Origin: Occultella gossypii
Lineage (GTDB): Bacteria; Actinomycetota; Actinomycetes; Actinomycetales; Beutenbergiaceae
Direction of reading: 5' to 3'
NCBI RefSeq assembly: GCF_019947135.1
Contig: NZ_JAGSHT010000002.1
Span: 62,001-126,000, forward strand
DNA length: 64,000 nt
In this document: positions 16,023-25,200 of the stretch, piece by piece
Position numbering within the stretch: the stretch's first letter is position 1
How the letters are laid out: every line of letters starts with the position of its first letter
The notes under the pieces: generated by a model
Seen by the model: only the letters and a program-made list of their open reading frames with translations
The model's database searches: none
Told to the model about the DNA's origin: nothing
Made by a program: the position numbers and the translations under genes

Positions 16023-17870
16023 ATGAACATCACACCACGGCGCGCGATCACGGGTCTGGCCGCAATGACGCTCGCCGCAGCAGGGATCGTCGTCTCGGTT
16101 CCCGTGCCGGCGTCCGCCGAGCCGGGCGACGTCGTCCTCTCGGAGAACTTCGACTCGGGCGAGATTCCCGACGGCTGGACCCCCATCGAGGGGGACTGGC
16201 GCGTCGAGGACGGCCGCCTCGTCGTCACCGCCGGCGGCATCGACCAGCTCACCTTCGGCACCCACCTGGACAACTACCGGGTGGAGGCGACGGTCCGCTT
16301 CGAGTCGGTCGCCAACGCCACCCGGTGGGCGGCGGTCGCCCTCGACATCGCTCCGGACGGTTCGACGCCGTGGTGGCAGGCCGCCATGCGCACCACCAGC
16401 TCGGCCGGCAACGGCATCGAGCTCGCCAACCGCACGGCTGGCGGCGGCTGGAACGTCCCCTACACCGCGGCCGCACCCTACGACGCCGGTGTCGGCCAGG
16501 ACGTGCGGGTCGCCGTCGAGGTCCAGGGCACGTCGGCGAAGTGGTACTTCGACGGCGAACTCGTCCTGCGTGGTCAGATCCAGCGTTCCGAGGCCGGCGT
16601 GCTCGGCCTCGTCGCGGACAACTCGACCGTCAGCTTCGACGACATCCTCGTGACCGAGATCGAGCCGGCCGACTTCATCATCGACGACGGGGAACTGCCG
16701 GTGGTCGTCGCCCACCGTGGGTACTCCCAGGTGCTGCCGGAGAACACGCTCATCTCGGAGGCGGCCGCCATGCAGTCGGGCGCCGAGTATTTCGAGATCG
16801 ATGTGCACACCACGGCCGACGGGGTACCCATCGTGCTGCACGACCAGACGGTCGACCGGACCACCGACGGCACCGGCGACGTGGCACTGCTCGAGAGCAG
16901 CTACCTGCAGACCCTCGATGCCGGGTCGTGGCGTGATCCCGTCTTCGCGGGGGAGCCGCTGCCCACGTTCGCGCAGATCCTCGAGCTGATGCAGCGAAAC
17001 CCGGCCACGTTGATGCTCGAGATCAAGGGCCCGGAGACCCGTGCAGAGGTCGAGCACATGATCGACCTGATCCGCGAGGCCGGCCTGGCCGGCCGGGTGG
17101 TCATCGAGTCCTTCGACCTCGCCGCGGTGGGGTACGCGCGCGACTACGCCCCCGAGATCCCGCGCGGCGTGCTCCGGGGTGCCGTCGACGCCGACCCGGT
17201 GGCCGTGTCCCAGTCGGTGGGCGCCACCATGTACAACCCATCGGCGACCGGCGGCCTGACCGCCGAGATCATCGAGGGGTTGCACGAGGCAGGGATCGCA
17301 GTGCTGCCCTACACCGTGAACGGCGCGAGCGCCTGGCAGGAACTGACCGACCTGGGTGTCGACGGCATCGTCACCGACCGTCCCGGCGCCTACATCGGCT
17401 GGCGCGAGGCCCAGTACGCAGCCGAGCCGGCCGAGCCTGCCGAGCCGACCGTGGACCTGGTCGCAGTCGCGGACGGCGCCGAGGTCGAGCGCGCGGGGCA
17501 GATCATCGTGGCCGCGGCCAGCACCGACGCGACGTCGGTCTCCTACACGCTCGACGGCGCACCCGTGGCCGTCGGCGACGTGGTCGACGCGAGCGGGCTG
17601 AGCCTCGGTGGCCATGTCCTGACCGCGACCGCGGAGGGAGCGGGCGGCACCGCGACCGACGAGGTCTCCTTCGCCGTGGTCGTGACCGTCGAGGGTCTGC
17701 GCGACCGGATCATCGCGGTCGACCTACCCACGGGCTTCCAGCGTCAGCTGCTCACCGCCCTCGACAACGAGGACTGGGACGAGTTGGCGTCCGCCGCTCA
17801 GCGGCGCATCCCCGACGAGGCCGCGAGGGCGACGGTCCTCGAGGAGATCGCCTACCTCGCCGACCGTTAG
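16023..17870 (+). CDS. Secreted glycerophosphodiester phosphodiesterase with LamG-like and Ig-like domains
   Basis: A 615-aa exported enzyme. The signal peptide ends near ASA-EPGD. Residues about 35-215 are a jelly-roll (LamG/3-keto-disaccharide-hydrolase-like) domain. Residues about 225-460 are a GDPD barrel with the core motifs VAHRGYS, PENT, EIDVH and VLHDQTVDRTTDGTG, the His and acid residues that bind metal and act in catalysis. An Ig-like segment and a helical C-terminus of about 60 residues resembling FIMAH domains follow. The ATG at 16023 is set by GGAG 5 nt upstream and the signal peptide. It should release glycerol phosphate from deacylated lipids or teichoic acids outside the cell. 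Confidence 0.88.
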   Translation: MNITPRRAITGLAAMTLAAAGIVVSVPVPASAEPGDVVLSENFDSGEIPDGWTPIEGDWRVEDGRLVVTAGGIDQLTFGTHLDNYRVEATVRFESVANATRWAAVALDIAPDGSTPWWQAAMRTTSSAGNGIELANRTAGGGWNVPYTAAAPYDAGVGQDVRVAVEVQGTSAKWYFDGELVLRGQIQRSEAGVLGLVADNSTVSFDDILVTEIEPADFIIDDGELPVVVAHRGYSQVLPENTLISEAAAMQSGAEYFEIDVHTTADGVPIVLHDQTVDRTTDGTGDVALLESSYLQTLDAGSWRDPVFAGEPLPTFAQILELMQRNPATLMLEIKGPETRAEVEHMIDLIREAGLAGRVVIESFDLAAVGYARDYAPEIPRGVLRGAVDADPVAVSQSVGATMYNPSATGGLTAEIIEGLHEAGIAVLPYTVNGASAWQELTDLGVDGIVTDRPGAYIGWREAQYAAEPAEPAEPTVDLVAVADGAEVERAGQIIVAAASTDATSVSYTLDGAPVAVGDVVDASGLSLGGHVLTATAEGAGGTATDEVSFAVVVTVEGLRDRIIAVDLPTGFQRQLLTALDNEDWDELASAAQRRIPDEAARATVLEEIAYLADR

Positions 17871-17893
17871 GAACGCCGACCGTCGGAAACCGG

Positions 17894-17930
17894 CGAACGC
17901 CCGGTCCGCATTGTGCGGGCCGGGCGTTCG
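17894..17930. terminator. Strong bidirectional terminator between convergent genes
   Basis: A 17-bp stem (arms 17894-17910 and 17914-17930, one G-T wobble, loop TTG) begins CGAACGCCCGG and lies between the ends of the phosphodiesterase and dps genes. Confidence 0.8.
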
Positions 17931-17964
17931 CGTTGCGGCCGAACGCCGCTGCTGGCACTCAGGA

Positions 17965-18429
17965 TCAGACCTCGCGGTTCTCCGAGGAGATCATCCAGGC
18001 CTGCTTCTCCAGGTCGGCGATGATCGCGTGCAGGAGGTCGGCCGTGGTCGGGTCCTCGGCATCGACGTCGTCGTGCACCCCACGGGCGACCGCGGTCACC
18101 TGGGCGATGCGCTCGACGATGGTGTCCACCGTGTCGCCGACCGAGACGAGGTCGGCAGGGTAGGGGGTCAGGTCGGTGGTGGCGGCGACGGTCTCGATGC
18201 GGCCGTCAGGCACGACCTGCAGGGCGCGCATACGCTCGGCGACGACGTCGCTCTGCTCACGCGCCACGTCGACCAGCTCGTCGAGCTGCAGGTGCAGGTC
18301 CCGGAAGCCACGGCCGGTCACGTTCCAGTGTGCCTGCTTGCCCATGACGTGCAGGTCGACCAGGGCGACGAGGACCCGCTGGAGGTTGGCGCGGAGTTTC
18401 TCTGAGGCGATGGTGGTGGTGGTGGACAC
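17965..18429 (-). CDS. dps: Dps family ferritin-like DNA-protection protein
   Basis: A 154-aa protein of normal Dps length. The ferroxidase motif is clear: LHVMGKQAHWNVTGRGFRDL with the His, and LHLQLDELVDVAREQSDVVAER with the Asp and Glu. Dps assembles a 12-mer that oxidises and stores iron with peroxide and can coat DNA. A motif shared with the fur-type gene lies 51-67 bp upstream, so iron/peroxide control by that neighbour is likely. Cytoplasmic. Confidence 0.93.
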   Translation of the reverse strand: MSTTTTIASEKLRANLQRVLVALVDLHVMGKQAHWNVTGRGFRDLHLQLDELVDVAREQSDVVAERMRALQVVPDGRIETVAATTDLTPYPADLVSVGDTVDTIVERIAQVTAVARGVHDDVDAEDPTTADLLHAIIADLEKQAWMISSENREV

Positions 18430-18479
18430 GAGATCCTGCCTTTCTGGCCGCCGGTCGGGCGACGGTGCTGGTGCTGTAT

Positions 18480-18496
18480 TCGTGAACGACTCCAGT
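18480..18496 (-). promoter_or_regulatory. Putative Fur-family operator upstream of dps
   Basis: TCGTGAACGACTCCAGT is identical at 16 of 17 positions to the site before the fur-type gene at 18991-19007. It contains the inverted repeat TCGT-GA-ACGA. Confidence 0.6.
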
Positions 18497-18538
18497 TTAG
18501 AACCGTCGGCTCGTTCGCGCCAGCAAGGAGAGGCGTGC

Positions 18539-18970
18539 CTACGCGGGTGTGGGTCGAGCGCACTCGTCGCAGATGCCCCAGAAGATGACCTCCGCGGTCG
18601 CCACGGCGAAGCCGGGCGGAGTGGGTCCGTGCAGGCAGGGCGCCTCGCCGGTCGTGCAGGCGACGTCCGTCACCTTCCCGCACACCGAGCAGACGGCGTG
18701 GTGGTGATTGTCATGCACCAGGCGCTCGTACCGCGCGGACGACCGCGCCGGCTCGAACCGGCGGACCAGCCCGGCCTGGTGCAGGTCGGCCAGGATGTTG
18801 TGCACCGCCTGGAGGCTCGGTGCGTGTTCGCCGAGGCGCCGCCGCACCGTCTCGGCGTCGAGGTGGGGCGTCTCGTCGAGGGCAGCCAGGACCGCCAGGC
18901 GCCCCGAGGTCGCCCGCAGCCCGGAGGTGCGCAGCAACTCGAGATCCGACGGGTCGGCGATGGCGGCCAT
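18539..18970 (-). CDS. Fur/PerR family metalloregulator
   Basis: A 143-aa repressor. The N-terminal winged helix contains LRATSGRLAVLAALDE and the helix SLQAVHNILADLHQAGLV. The metal-binding hinge has HDNHHHAVC, and two CxxC pairs (CSVCGK and CDEC) form the structural zinc site, as in PerR/FurA. It lies 109 bp upstream of dps on the same strand and a shared operator precedes both genes, so it probably represses dps and itself and responds to peroxide or iron. Confidence 0.9.
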   Translation of the reverse strand: MAAIADPSDLELLRTSGLRATSGRLAVLAALDETPHLDAETVRRRLGEHAPSLQAVHNILADLHQAGLVRRFEPARSSARYERLVHDNHHHAVCSVCGKVTDVACTTGEAPCLHGPTPPGFAVATAEVIFWGICDECARPTPA

Positions 18971-18990
18971 ATCTGCACGGTAGATCGAAA

Positions 18991-19007
18991 TCGTGAACGA
19001 CTCAAGT
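18991..19007 (-). promoter_or_regulatory. Putative Fur-family operator upstream of the fur-type gene
   Basis: TCGTGAACGACTCAAGT lies 21-37 bp before the fur-type start, in a position to block its promoter. It also lies between this gene and the divergent SDR operon at 19052, which could be co-regulated. Confidence 0.6.
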
Positions 19008-19051
19008 AACGTTCCGGATGCGGACCGACGTCAGCCGGACCACGATGATTC

Positions 19052-19918
19052 ATGACCTCACGCGCGAAGCCGACGAACGTCCCCGCCCAGAGTCAACCGT
19101 GGCCCGGGCGGACCACGGAGATGGACCCGCAACCCGATCACGGGGAGCACAGTCACACCGGGCGCGAGCGCCTGGTGGGCAAGAAGGCGTTGATCACGGG
19201 GGGCGACTCCGGCATCGGCCGAGCGACGGCGATCGCATTCGCGAAGGAGGGCGCCGACGTGGCGATCGCGTACCTACCGCAGGAGCAGGCGGACGCCGAG
19301 GCCACCCGCGCCGCAGTGGAGGACGCCGGTCGCAGCTGTGCACTGCTCCCGACCGACCAGCGCACCGAGTCGGCCAACGTCGATCTCGCCGCGGCAGCCG
19401 TCGACGCCCTGGGTGAGATCCACGTCCTGGTCAACAATGCGGGCTTCCAGATGGCGCAGACTGGAGGGATCACCGGCTTTCCCAGCGGTCAGCTGGAGCA
19501 GGTCTTCGAGACCAACGTGTTCGCGGGCTTCTGGCTGACGAAGGCGATCGTGCCGCACCTCGGCTCCGGGTCGAGCGTGATCTTCACGACGTCCATCCAG
19601 GCCTACGACCCGTCCGAGCCGCTCCTCGACTATGCCGCCACGAAGGCGGCCTTGAACAACCTGATGGTGAATCTGGCCGCCGACCTGGGGCCGCAGGGGA
19701 TCCGGGTGAACGCCGTTGCCCCCGGGCCGATCTGGACGCCGCTGATCCCCAGCACGTTCGACGCCGAGAAGGTCAAGGACTTCGGGGCCGACACCCCACT
19801 CGGCCGCCCTGGGCAACCCGTCGAGGTCGCCGCCGCGTTCGTGTTCCTCGCCTCGGACGAGGCCAGTTACGTCAGCGGCACGGTGCTCGGTGTAACGGGC
19901 GGGAAGGCGATCTTCTGA
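19052..19918 (+). CDS. Short-chain dehydrogenase/reductase, general-stress type
   Basis: A 288-aa SDR with an approximately 40-residue polar N-terminal extension (QPWPGRTTEMDPQPDHGE), typical of the YdaD/YhxC general-stress SDR group. The NAD(P) motif TGGDSGIG is at 49-56, then NNAG and the catalytic YAATK. Substrate unknown. It is the first gene of a three-gene oxidoreductase run; its stop overlaps the start of the alcohol dehydrogenase (TGATG). Cytoplasmic. Confidence 0.9.
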   Translation: MTSRAKPTNVPAQSQPWPGRTTEMDPQPDHGEHSHTGRERLVGKKALITGGDSGIGRATAIAFAKEGADVAIAYLPQEQADAEATRAAVEDAGRSCALLPTDQRTESANVDLAAAAVDALGEIHVLVNNAGFQMAQTGGITGFPSGQLEQVFETNVFAGFWLTKAIVPHLGSGSSVIFTTSIQAYDPSEPLLDYAATKAALNNLMVNLAADLGPQGIRVNAVAPGPIWTPLIPSTFDAEKVKDFGADTPLGRPGQPVEVAAAFVFLASDEASYVSGTVLGVTGGKAIF

Positions 19919-21111
19919 TGCGAGCGGTGACCTGGCAGGGCAACGAGGACGTCCAGGTACAGGACGTACCGGACCCGGTGATCCAGGAGCCCACGGACGC
20001 CGTGGTCAAGGTCACGTCGACGGCGATCTGTGGGTCGGATCTGCACCTGTACAGCGTGCTGGGGGCGTTCCTCGACCCCGGGGACGTCCTCGGCCACGAG
20101 GCGATGGGCATCGTGGAGGAGGTCGGTTCCGAGGTGAGCCGGATCCGGCCCGGCGACCGGGTGGTGATCCCGTTCCCGATCGCGTGCGGTTCCTGTTGGA
20201 TGTGCGAGCGCGGCCTGCACACCCAGTGCGAGACGACGCAGGTGCGATCCCAGGACAAGGGCGCGGCCCTGTTCGGCTACACGAAGCTCTACGGGCAGGT
20301 CCCGGGCGGCCAGGCGCAGTACCTGCGCGTCCCGCAGGCGCAGTTCGGGCCGATCCCGGTGCCGGACGATGCCAGCCCGGACGAGCGCTACCTCTACCTC
20401 TCGGACGTGCTGCCGACGGCGTGGCAGGCGGTGGAGTACGCGGGCGTGCCCGAGAACGCGACGGTTCTGGTGCTCGGGCTCGGGCCGATCGGCCAGATGA
20501 GTGCGCGCATCGCGATTCACCGCGGCGCATCGCGGGTTCTCGCAGCGGACCTCGTGCCTGAACGTCTCGCCATGGCGGCCCGGCACGGGGCCGAGGTGCT
20601 GGACCTGCGCGAGATCGACGATCTGCCCGCCATGGTGCGCGGCCTCACGGCCGGCCGCGGACCCGATGCCGTGATCGACGCCGTCGGGATGGAGGCCCAT
20701 GGCTCGCCGGTAGCGGCGGGCGTGCAGAAGGTCGCGGGGGTGTTGCCCGACGTACTGGCCGCACCACTGATGAAGAGGGCCGGGATCGACCGCCTGGCGG
20801 CATTGCGCACCGCCATCAGCGCCGTGCGGCGCGGGGGCACTCTCTCACTCTCGGGTGTCTACGGCGGCGCGGCCGACCCCCTGCCCATGATGGAGATGTT
20901 CGACAAGCAGCTCACCGTGCGGATGGGACAGGCGAACGTGCACAGATGGGCCGAGGCGTTGCTGCCACTGGTGGCGGACGACGCCGATCCCCTCGGCGTC
21001 CTCGACCTGCGCACCCACCGGCTGTCCCTGGAGGACGCGCCCGGGGCCTACCGGACGTTCCAGAAGAAGGAGGACGGCTGCATCAAGGTCGTCCTGGACC
21101 CGCAGGCCTGA
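19918..21111 (+). CDS. Zinc-dependent alcohol dehydrogenase, formaldehyde-dehydrogenase-like
   Basis: A 397-aa medium-chain dehydrogenase. Catalytic zinc ligands are Cys38 (CGSDLH) and the His-Glu pair in GHE near 60; the structural zinc loop reads CGSCWMCERGLHTQC. The NAD-binding fold shows VLGLGPIGQMSA. Length and the GALLDP/TTQVRSQ-type loops fit glutathione-independent formaldehyde or threonine-dehydrogenase-like members. Translationally coupled to the preceding SDR. Substrate not predictable from sequence alone. Confidence 0.9.
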   Translation: MRAVTWQGNEDVQVQDVPDPVIQEPTDAVVKVTSTAICGSDLHLYSVLGAFLDPGDVLGHEAMGIVEEVGSEVSRIRPGDRVVIPFPIACGSCWMCERGLHTQCETTQVRSQDKGAALFGYTKLYGQVPGGQAQYLRVPQAQFGPIPVPDDASPDERYLYLSDVLPTAWQAVEYAGVPENATVLVLGLGPIGQMSARIAIHRGASRVLAADLVPERLAMAARHGAEVLDLREIDDLPAMVRGLTAGRGPDAVIDAVGMEAHGSPVAAGVQKVAGVLPDVLAAPLMKRAGIDRLAALRTAISAVRRGGTLSLSGVYGGAADPLPMMEMFDKQLTVRMGQANVHRWAEALLPLVADDADPLGVLDLRTHRLSLEDAPGAYRTFQKKEDGCIKVVLDPQA

Positions 21112-21135
21112 GCCATGGAGAACTACTGGAGATCC

Positions 21136-22611
21136 ATGACGACATCGGTGCCGGGCCCGGTGGCTGCGGTCGGCGGCGAGTATGACGTGGCTGTGATCGG
21201 TGCCGGCATCACCGGGCTGAGCACTGCGGTGATGCTGGCCGCTCGCGGCTGCCGTGTCGTGGTGCTCGAAGCACGGCGCGTGGGCGCCGGCACCACCGGC
21301 TCCTCGACGGCGAAGGTGTCCGTTCTGCAGGGGCGCCGGCAGTCCGAGATCGCCGCGAAGCAGTCCAGCGACCTGCTCGCGCACTACGTGGCCGGTGGGC
21401 GGTTCGGGCAGGACTGGCTGTTGCATTTCTGCGCGAGTGCTGGGGTCGGGGTACAGCGTCCGAGCGCCGTGACCTACGCCGTGAGCCCCGACGAGGTGGC
21501 GTTGGTCGAGGAGGAGCAGCGGGTCTGCGAGGACGTGGGGCTGCCCGTGACCTGGCGGGCGCAGGACGACGTGCCCTTCCCGTTCGCGGGTGGTTTGGTC
21601 CTCGCGGACCAGGCGCAACTGGATCCACTCGAACTCCTCGCCGCGCTCGCCGCCGACGCCACCGCCCGCGGCGTGCGCGTGTGCACGGGCGCGCGGGTCA
21701 CCGACGTCGACGACGGCCCCGACCACCTGGTGACCACGGACCGCGGCTCCGTGCGCGCGGACCGGGTCGTGCTCGCTACGGGTATCCCGATCGCGGATCG
21801 GGGCGGGTTCTTCGCGAGGGTCGCGCCGCAGCGGTCCTATGCCCTCGCTCTGCGGCTGCCCGACCTTCGCCCCTCGGACATGTATCTGTCCGCCGGCAGT
21901 CCGACCCGGTCGATCCGCACCACCCCCCACGGGGAAGGGCAAACGCTCCTGGTCGGTGGGAACTCCCACCCGGTCGGGAGCAGCAGATCCGAACGGGAAG
22001 CGGTCGAGGACCTGGCCGCATGGGCGTTGCGGCACTACCAGGGAGCGGAGGTGACACACCGATGGTCCGCCCAGGACTACCACCCGATCGATGCGCTGCC
22101 CTACGTCGGTCCCTTGACGCCGTCGAACGACCGGGTGCTGGTCGCGACCGGTTTCGCGAAGTGGGGCCTGACCACCGGCGCGGCCGCTGCTGCCGTCCTC
22201 AGCGGACTGGTCGACGGCGGTGTGCCCGAATGGGCTGATGCGTTCGCGAGCTGGAGCCGTCACGAAGTTGCCGGGGTGGGCACCGGCGTGAAGCAGAATC
22301 TCAAGGTCGTCGCCGATCTGGTCGGCGACCGGGTAGCGGCGCTCGAGCCGGTCCCCGACGCTGCTCCACTCGAGGGCACCGGGTGCGTGGGCCGGGCCGG
22401 AGGGCGCCCGGTCGCGATCTCCACCACCGACGGGGTGACCCGGACCGTCTCGGCCACCTGCACCCACCTGGGTGGGGTGGTGCACTGGAACGATGCCGAA
22501 CGGAGCTGGGACTGCCCGCTGCACGGGTCCCGCTTCACGACCGACGGCACCCTCATCGAGGGACCGGCCACCGAGGACCTGCCGGGACTGGAGGGGACCG
22601 GCGCCGGCTGA
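21136..22611 (+). CDS. FAD-dependent oxidoreductase with C-terminal Rieske [2Fe-2S] domain
   Basis: A 491-aa fusion. Residues about 10-380 are a DAO/glycine-oxidase-like FAD domain starting VIGAGITGLSTAVMLAARG. Residues about 405-485 are a Rieske domain with CTH and CPLH cluster motifs. The ATG at 21136 is preferred to one at 21115 because GGAGATCC lies directly before it. This architecture is widespread in stress-linked operons, but its substrate is generally unknown. The gene follows the alcohol dehydrogenase by 24 bp. Confidence 0.9.
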   Translation: MTTSVPGPVAAVGGEYDVAVIGAGITGLSTAVMLAARGCRVVVLEARRVGAGTTGSSTAKVSVLQGRRQSEIAAKQSSDLLAHYVAGGRFGQDWLLHFCASAGVGVQRPSAVTYAVSPDEVALVEEEQRVCEDVGLPVTWRAQDDVPFPFAGGLVLADQAQLDPLELLAALAADATARGVRVCTGARVTDVDDGPDHLVTTDRGSVRADRVVLATGIPIADRGGFFARVAPQRSYALALRLPDLRPSDMYLSAGSPTRSIRTTPHGEGQTLLVGGNSHPVGSSRSEREAVEDLAAWALRHYQGAEVTHRWSAQDYHPIDALPYVGPLTPSNDRVLVATGFAKWGLTTGAAAAAVLSGLVDGGVPEWADAFASWSRHEVAGVGTGVKQNLKVVADLVGDRVAALEPVPDAAPLEGTGCVGRAGGRPVAISTTDGVTRTVSATCTHLGGVVHWNDAERSWDCPLHGSRFTTDGTLIEGPATEDLPGLEGTGAG

Positions 22612-22619
22612 CCTGCAGT

Positions 22620-23930
22620 TCAGCCGCTCGCCTCGCTGAACCGCCGATGTGCGGCATGCAGGACGAGACCCAGGACGATAAGGCCTCCGCCCAGCGCCCA
22701 CACCTGCCAGGACTGCTGGACCAGCAGGATCAGGCAGCTGATCAGGGCGAGGACCGGGACAACGGTGGGCACCCGGAAGTGCGCGTGGCCGGGTTCGTCG
22801 CGTCGCAGCACCAGGACCGCCAGGTTCGTCGAGATGAAAACGAACAGCAGGAACAGCACGACGGTCTCGGCGAGCAGTTCAAGGGTGCCGACCGCGGCCA
22901 GGAGCGCGGACAGCGCCGTCGTCGCGAGGATCGCCACCCACGGGGTGCGGCGCCCGGGTAGCAGCCGGGCGAACACGCCGGGGAACAGCCCTTCGTCGGC
23001 CATGCCGTAGGTGAGGCGGGAACTCATGATCGAGGTCAGGAGGGCCCCGTTCGCGACGGCGATCAGGGCGATCGCGCTGAACAGCCAGCTGGGCACCGAG
23101 AACCCGGTGGCGTTGACGACCTCGAGCAGCGGGCCGCTCGAGCCGGCCAGGTCCTGGGCCGGGAGCATCGCCGCCGCGGCGAGCGCGATGAGGACGTAGA
23201 CGACGCCAGCCACGATCAAGGCGCCGAACAGGGCGCGTGGGTACACCCGTGAGACGTCGCGGACCTCCTCGGCCACATTGGCCGAGGTCTCGAACCCGAC
23301 GAAACTGTAGAACGCGAGGAGCGCTGCACCCAGTACCGCGAAGCCGGCCCCGGGACCCGGCGGTGGTTCCAGCACCCGTGCCACGTCGCCGCGACCCGCT
23401 CCGAGGGCCAGTCCGACGAGGACGATCACCAGAACCAGACCGCTGACCTCGATGATGGTCATCACCAGGTTCGACGTCACCGATTCCCTGATGCCACGCA
23501 GGTTCAGAAGGGCGAGCAGGAACAGGAAGATCGGGGCAGCCACGGGAACGGGGACCGCGAGGAACGTAGCCAGGTAGTCACCGCTGAACGCGATCGCGAG
23601 TCCCGCCACACTCACGATGCCCGCAGACAGCATGCAGTAGCCGACGAGGAAGGAGACGACCGGTCGGCCGAATGCGCGCTGGGCGAAGATGGCCGACCCA
23701 CCGGCGCGCGGGTATTTCGTGACGAGCTCGGCGTAGGAGCCCGCGGTCAGCAATGCCATGCCCATCGCGATGACGATCGGTACCCACATCAGGCCGCCCG
23801 CGTCGGCGGCGAGCTCTCCGGTCAACGCGTAGACACCGGCTCCGAGCACGTCGCCGAGGATGAACGCGAACAGCAAGCCCGCGCCGATGCCTTGCCGTAG
23901 ACGGGTCGGTGATGGTTCGGCTTCGGTCAT
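22620..23930 (-). CDS. APC superfamily amino acid permease
   Basis: A 436-aa transporter with about 12 transmembrane helices. The N-terminal GDVLGAGVYALTGELAADAG segment is the APC substrate-binding helix 1, and helix 6 carries FYSFVGFETSANVAEEVRD. The ATG at 23930 is favoured by homology because the mature start TEAEPSPTRLRQGIGAG fits the family; no strong ribosome site is seen. Convergent with the Rieske oxidoreductase and divergent from the FUSC-type gene. Likely amino acid or amine uptake. Confidence 0.9.
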   Translation of the reverse strand: MTEAEPSPTRLRQGIGAGLLFAFILGDVLGAGVYALTGELAADAGGLMWVPIVIAMGMALLTAGSYAELVTKYPRAGGSAIFAQRAFGRPVVSFLVGYCMLSAGIVSVAGLAIAFSGDYLATFLAVPVPVAAPIFLFLLALLNLRGIRESVTSNLVMTIIEVSGLVLVIVLVGLALGAGRGDVARVLEPPPGPGAGFAVLGAALLAFYSFVGFETSANVAEEVRDVSRVYPRALFGALIVAGVVYVLIALAAAAMLPAQDLAGSSGPLLEVVNATGFSVPSWLFSAIALIAVANGALLTSIMSSRLTYGMADEGLFPGVFARLLPGRRTPWVAILATTALSALLAAVGTLELLAETVVLFLLFVFISTNLAVLVLRRDEPGHAHFRVPTVVPVLALISCLILLVQQSWQVWALGGGLIVLGLVLHAAHRRFSEASG

Positions 23931-24018
23931 CGGATCATAGTGGCGGACACCATCGGGACCGGCGAGCCGAACCAATCACCGAGTGCCGGGCTCCCGATCG
24001 GATGCGAGCCTTGGCAAT

Positions 24019-25092
24019 GTGTCCCGGCTCATTCGTTGGTTCTCCCAGACTTGGCTCCTGCAGCCCCGGATCGCGCTGACGCTGCGGGCGGCGTCGGCGG
24101 CGGGGCTGGCGTGGATGATCGTGAGCCTCCTGCCGGACGCGGCGGCGCAGTACCCGTACTACGCGCCGTTCGGAGCGGTCATCGCCACGACCGCCACCGT
24201 GTCGAGCTCGGTCAGGGAGTCCGTGCAGGCGGTCGCCGCCATCGCGCTCGGTGGCCTGACCGCGGGCGTCGTAGATCTGGTGATCGGCACGACGTCGCCG
24301 CTCACCGTCGTCCTGGTGGTCGCCGTCGGCGTGGCCCTGGCCGGGCTGCGGTGGCTCGGTCCCATGGGCGGCTGGGTGCCGACGGCGGCGATCTTCACCC
24401 TGATCATCGGCCACGGCGATGCCGCCTTCGCGGGCTCCTATGCCGGGTTGACGCTGCTGGGCGCAGGCGTCGGCATCGCCGTCAACGCCCTCTTCCCGCC
24501 GCTGCCGATGGGCCCGGCGGCGCGCTCGATCCGGGCGACCCGGGAACGTCTGGCTGCTCAGCTCGGTGATCTCGCGCAGGTTCTGGAGACGACCGACTTT
24601 CCGGCCCCGACGGAATGGGAGGAACAACACCGCGACCTGGATCGTGCCCGGCTCACGATGCGGCAGGCGATCGGGCAAGCACTCGAGGCCCGCCGCGCGA
24701 ATCGCCGGGCCAAGCGCTACTCCGCCGACATCGACGCGCTCGTGCGGGAGGCGGATGCGGTTGAGAGATTGACGTTCGTCGCTGCCGACCTGGCTGACCT
24801 CATCGTGCGCGACCACTTCGCACCCGGTCCCGATGGACGCCCGACGAGGCTCCCACCGGATCTGCGGGCACCGATCGTGCACTCCATCCGGCTGCTTGCG
24901 GGGACCCTCACGATGATGGACGGCGCGGCTCGGCGTGAGGATCTGGTCAGGGTGGACGACGAGCTCGCGGATCTGGTGCGAGCCGCATCCGACCGAGCGG
25001 GCGGCCCCGACGACCTCCTTCTCAACAGCGTGCTCCTGGCACTGCGCCGCGGCTTGGATACGTTCGCCGACGGCGGGAGGGACGCTTCGTAG
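24019..25092 (+). CDS. FUSC/aromatic-acid-exporter-like membrane protein
   Basis: A 357-aa protein with six hydrophobic segments in residues about 15-170, including YPYYAPFGAVIATTATVSSS, the start of a FUSC/ArAE half-transporter. A soluble helical domain of about 180 residues rich in Arg and Asp follows. The GTG at 24019 is chosen because it lies just before the first conserved segment (SRLIRWFSQ); 12 more in-frame codons reach an upstream ATG. The family exports aromatic acids or related compounds in other bacteria; substrate here unknown. Confidence 0.8.
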   Translation: MSRLIRWFSQTWLLQPRIALTLRAASAAGLAWMIVSLLPDAAAQYPYYAPFGAVIATTATVSSSVRESVQAVAAIALGGLTAGVVDLVIGTTSPLTVVLVVAVGVALAGLRWLGPMGGWVPTAAIFTLIIGHGDAAFAGSYAGLTLLGAGVGIAVNALFPPLPMGPAARSIRATRERLAAQLGDLAQVLETTDFPAPTEWEEQHRDLDRARLTMRQAIGQALEARRANRRAKRYSADIDALVREADAVERLTFVAADLADLIVRDHFAPGPDGRPTRLPPDLRAPIVHSIRLLAGTLTMMDGAARREDLVRVDDELADLVRAASDRAGGPDDLLLNSVLLALRRGLDTFADGGRDAS

Positions 25093-25125
25093 GGCGCCAT
25101 CGCTGTGCTCCGGTGTGCTGCGGCG

Positions 25126-25152
25126 GGAGATCACCGCGTATTCCTGATCTCC
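25126..25152 (+). terminator. Hairpin after the FUSC-type gene
   Basis: GGAGATC and GATCTCC are perfect 7-bp arms around a 13-nt loop, 34 bp after the stop. No T-run. It lies before the cysteine hydrolase gene. Confidence 0.5.
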
Positions 25153-25200
25153 GCACGCCCCGAGTGTGGGAGGCGCCGTCCGCGCATACCGTTGGGTGTC

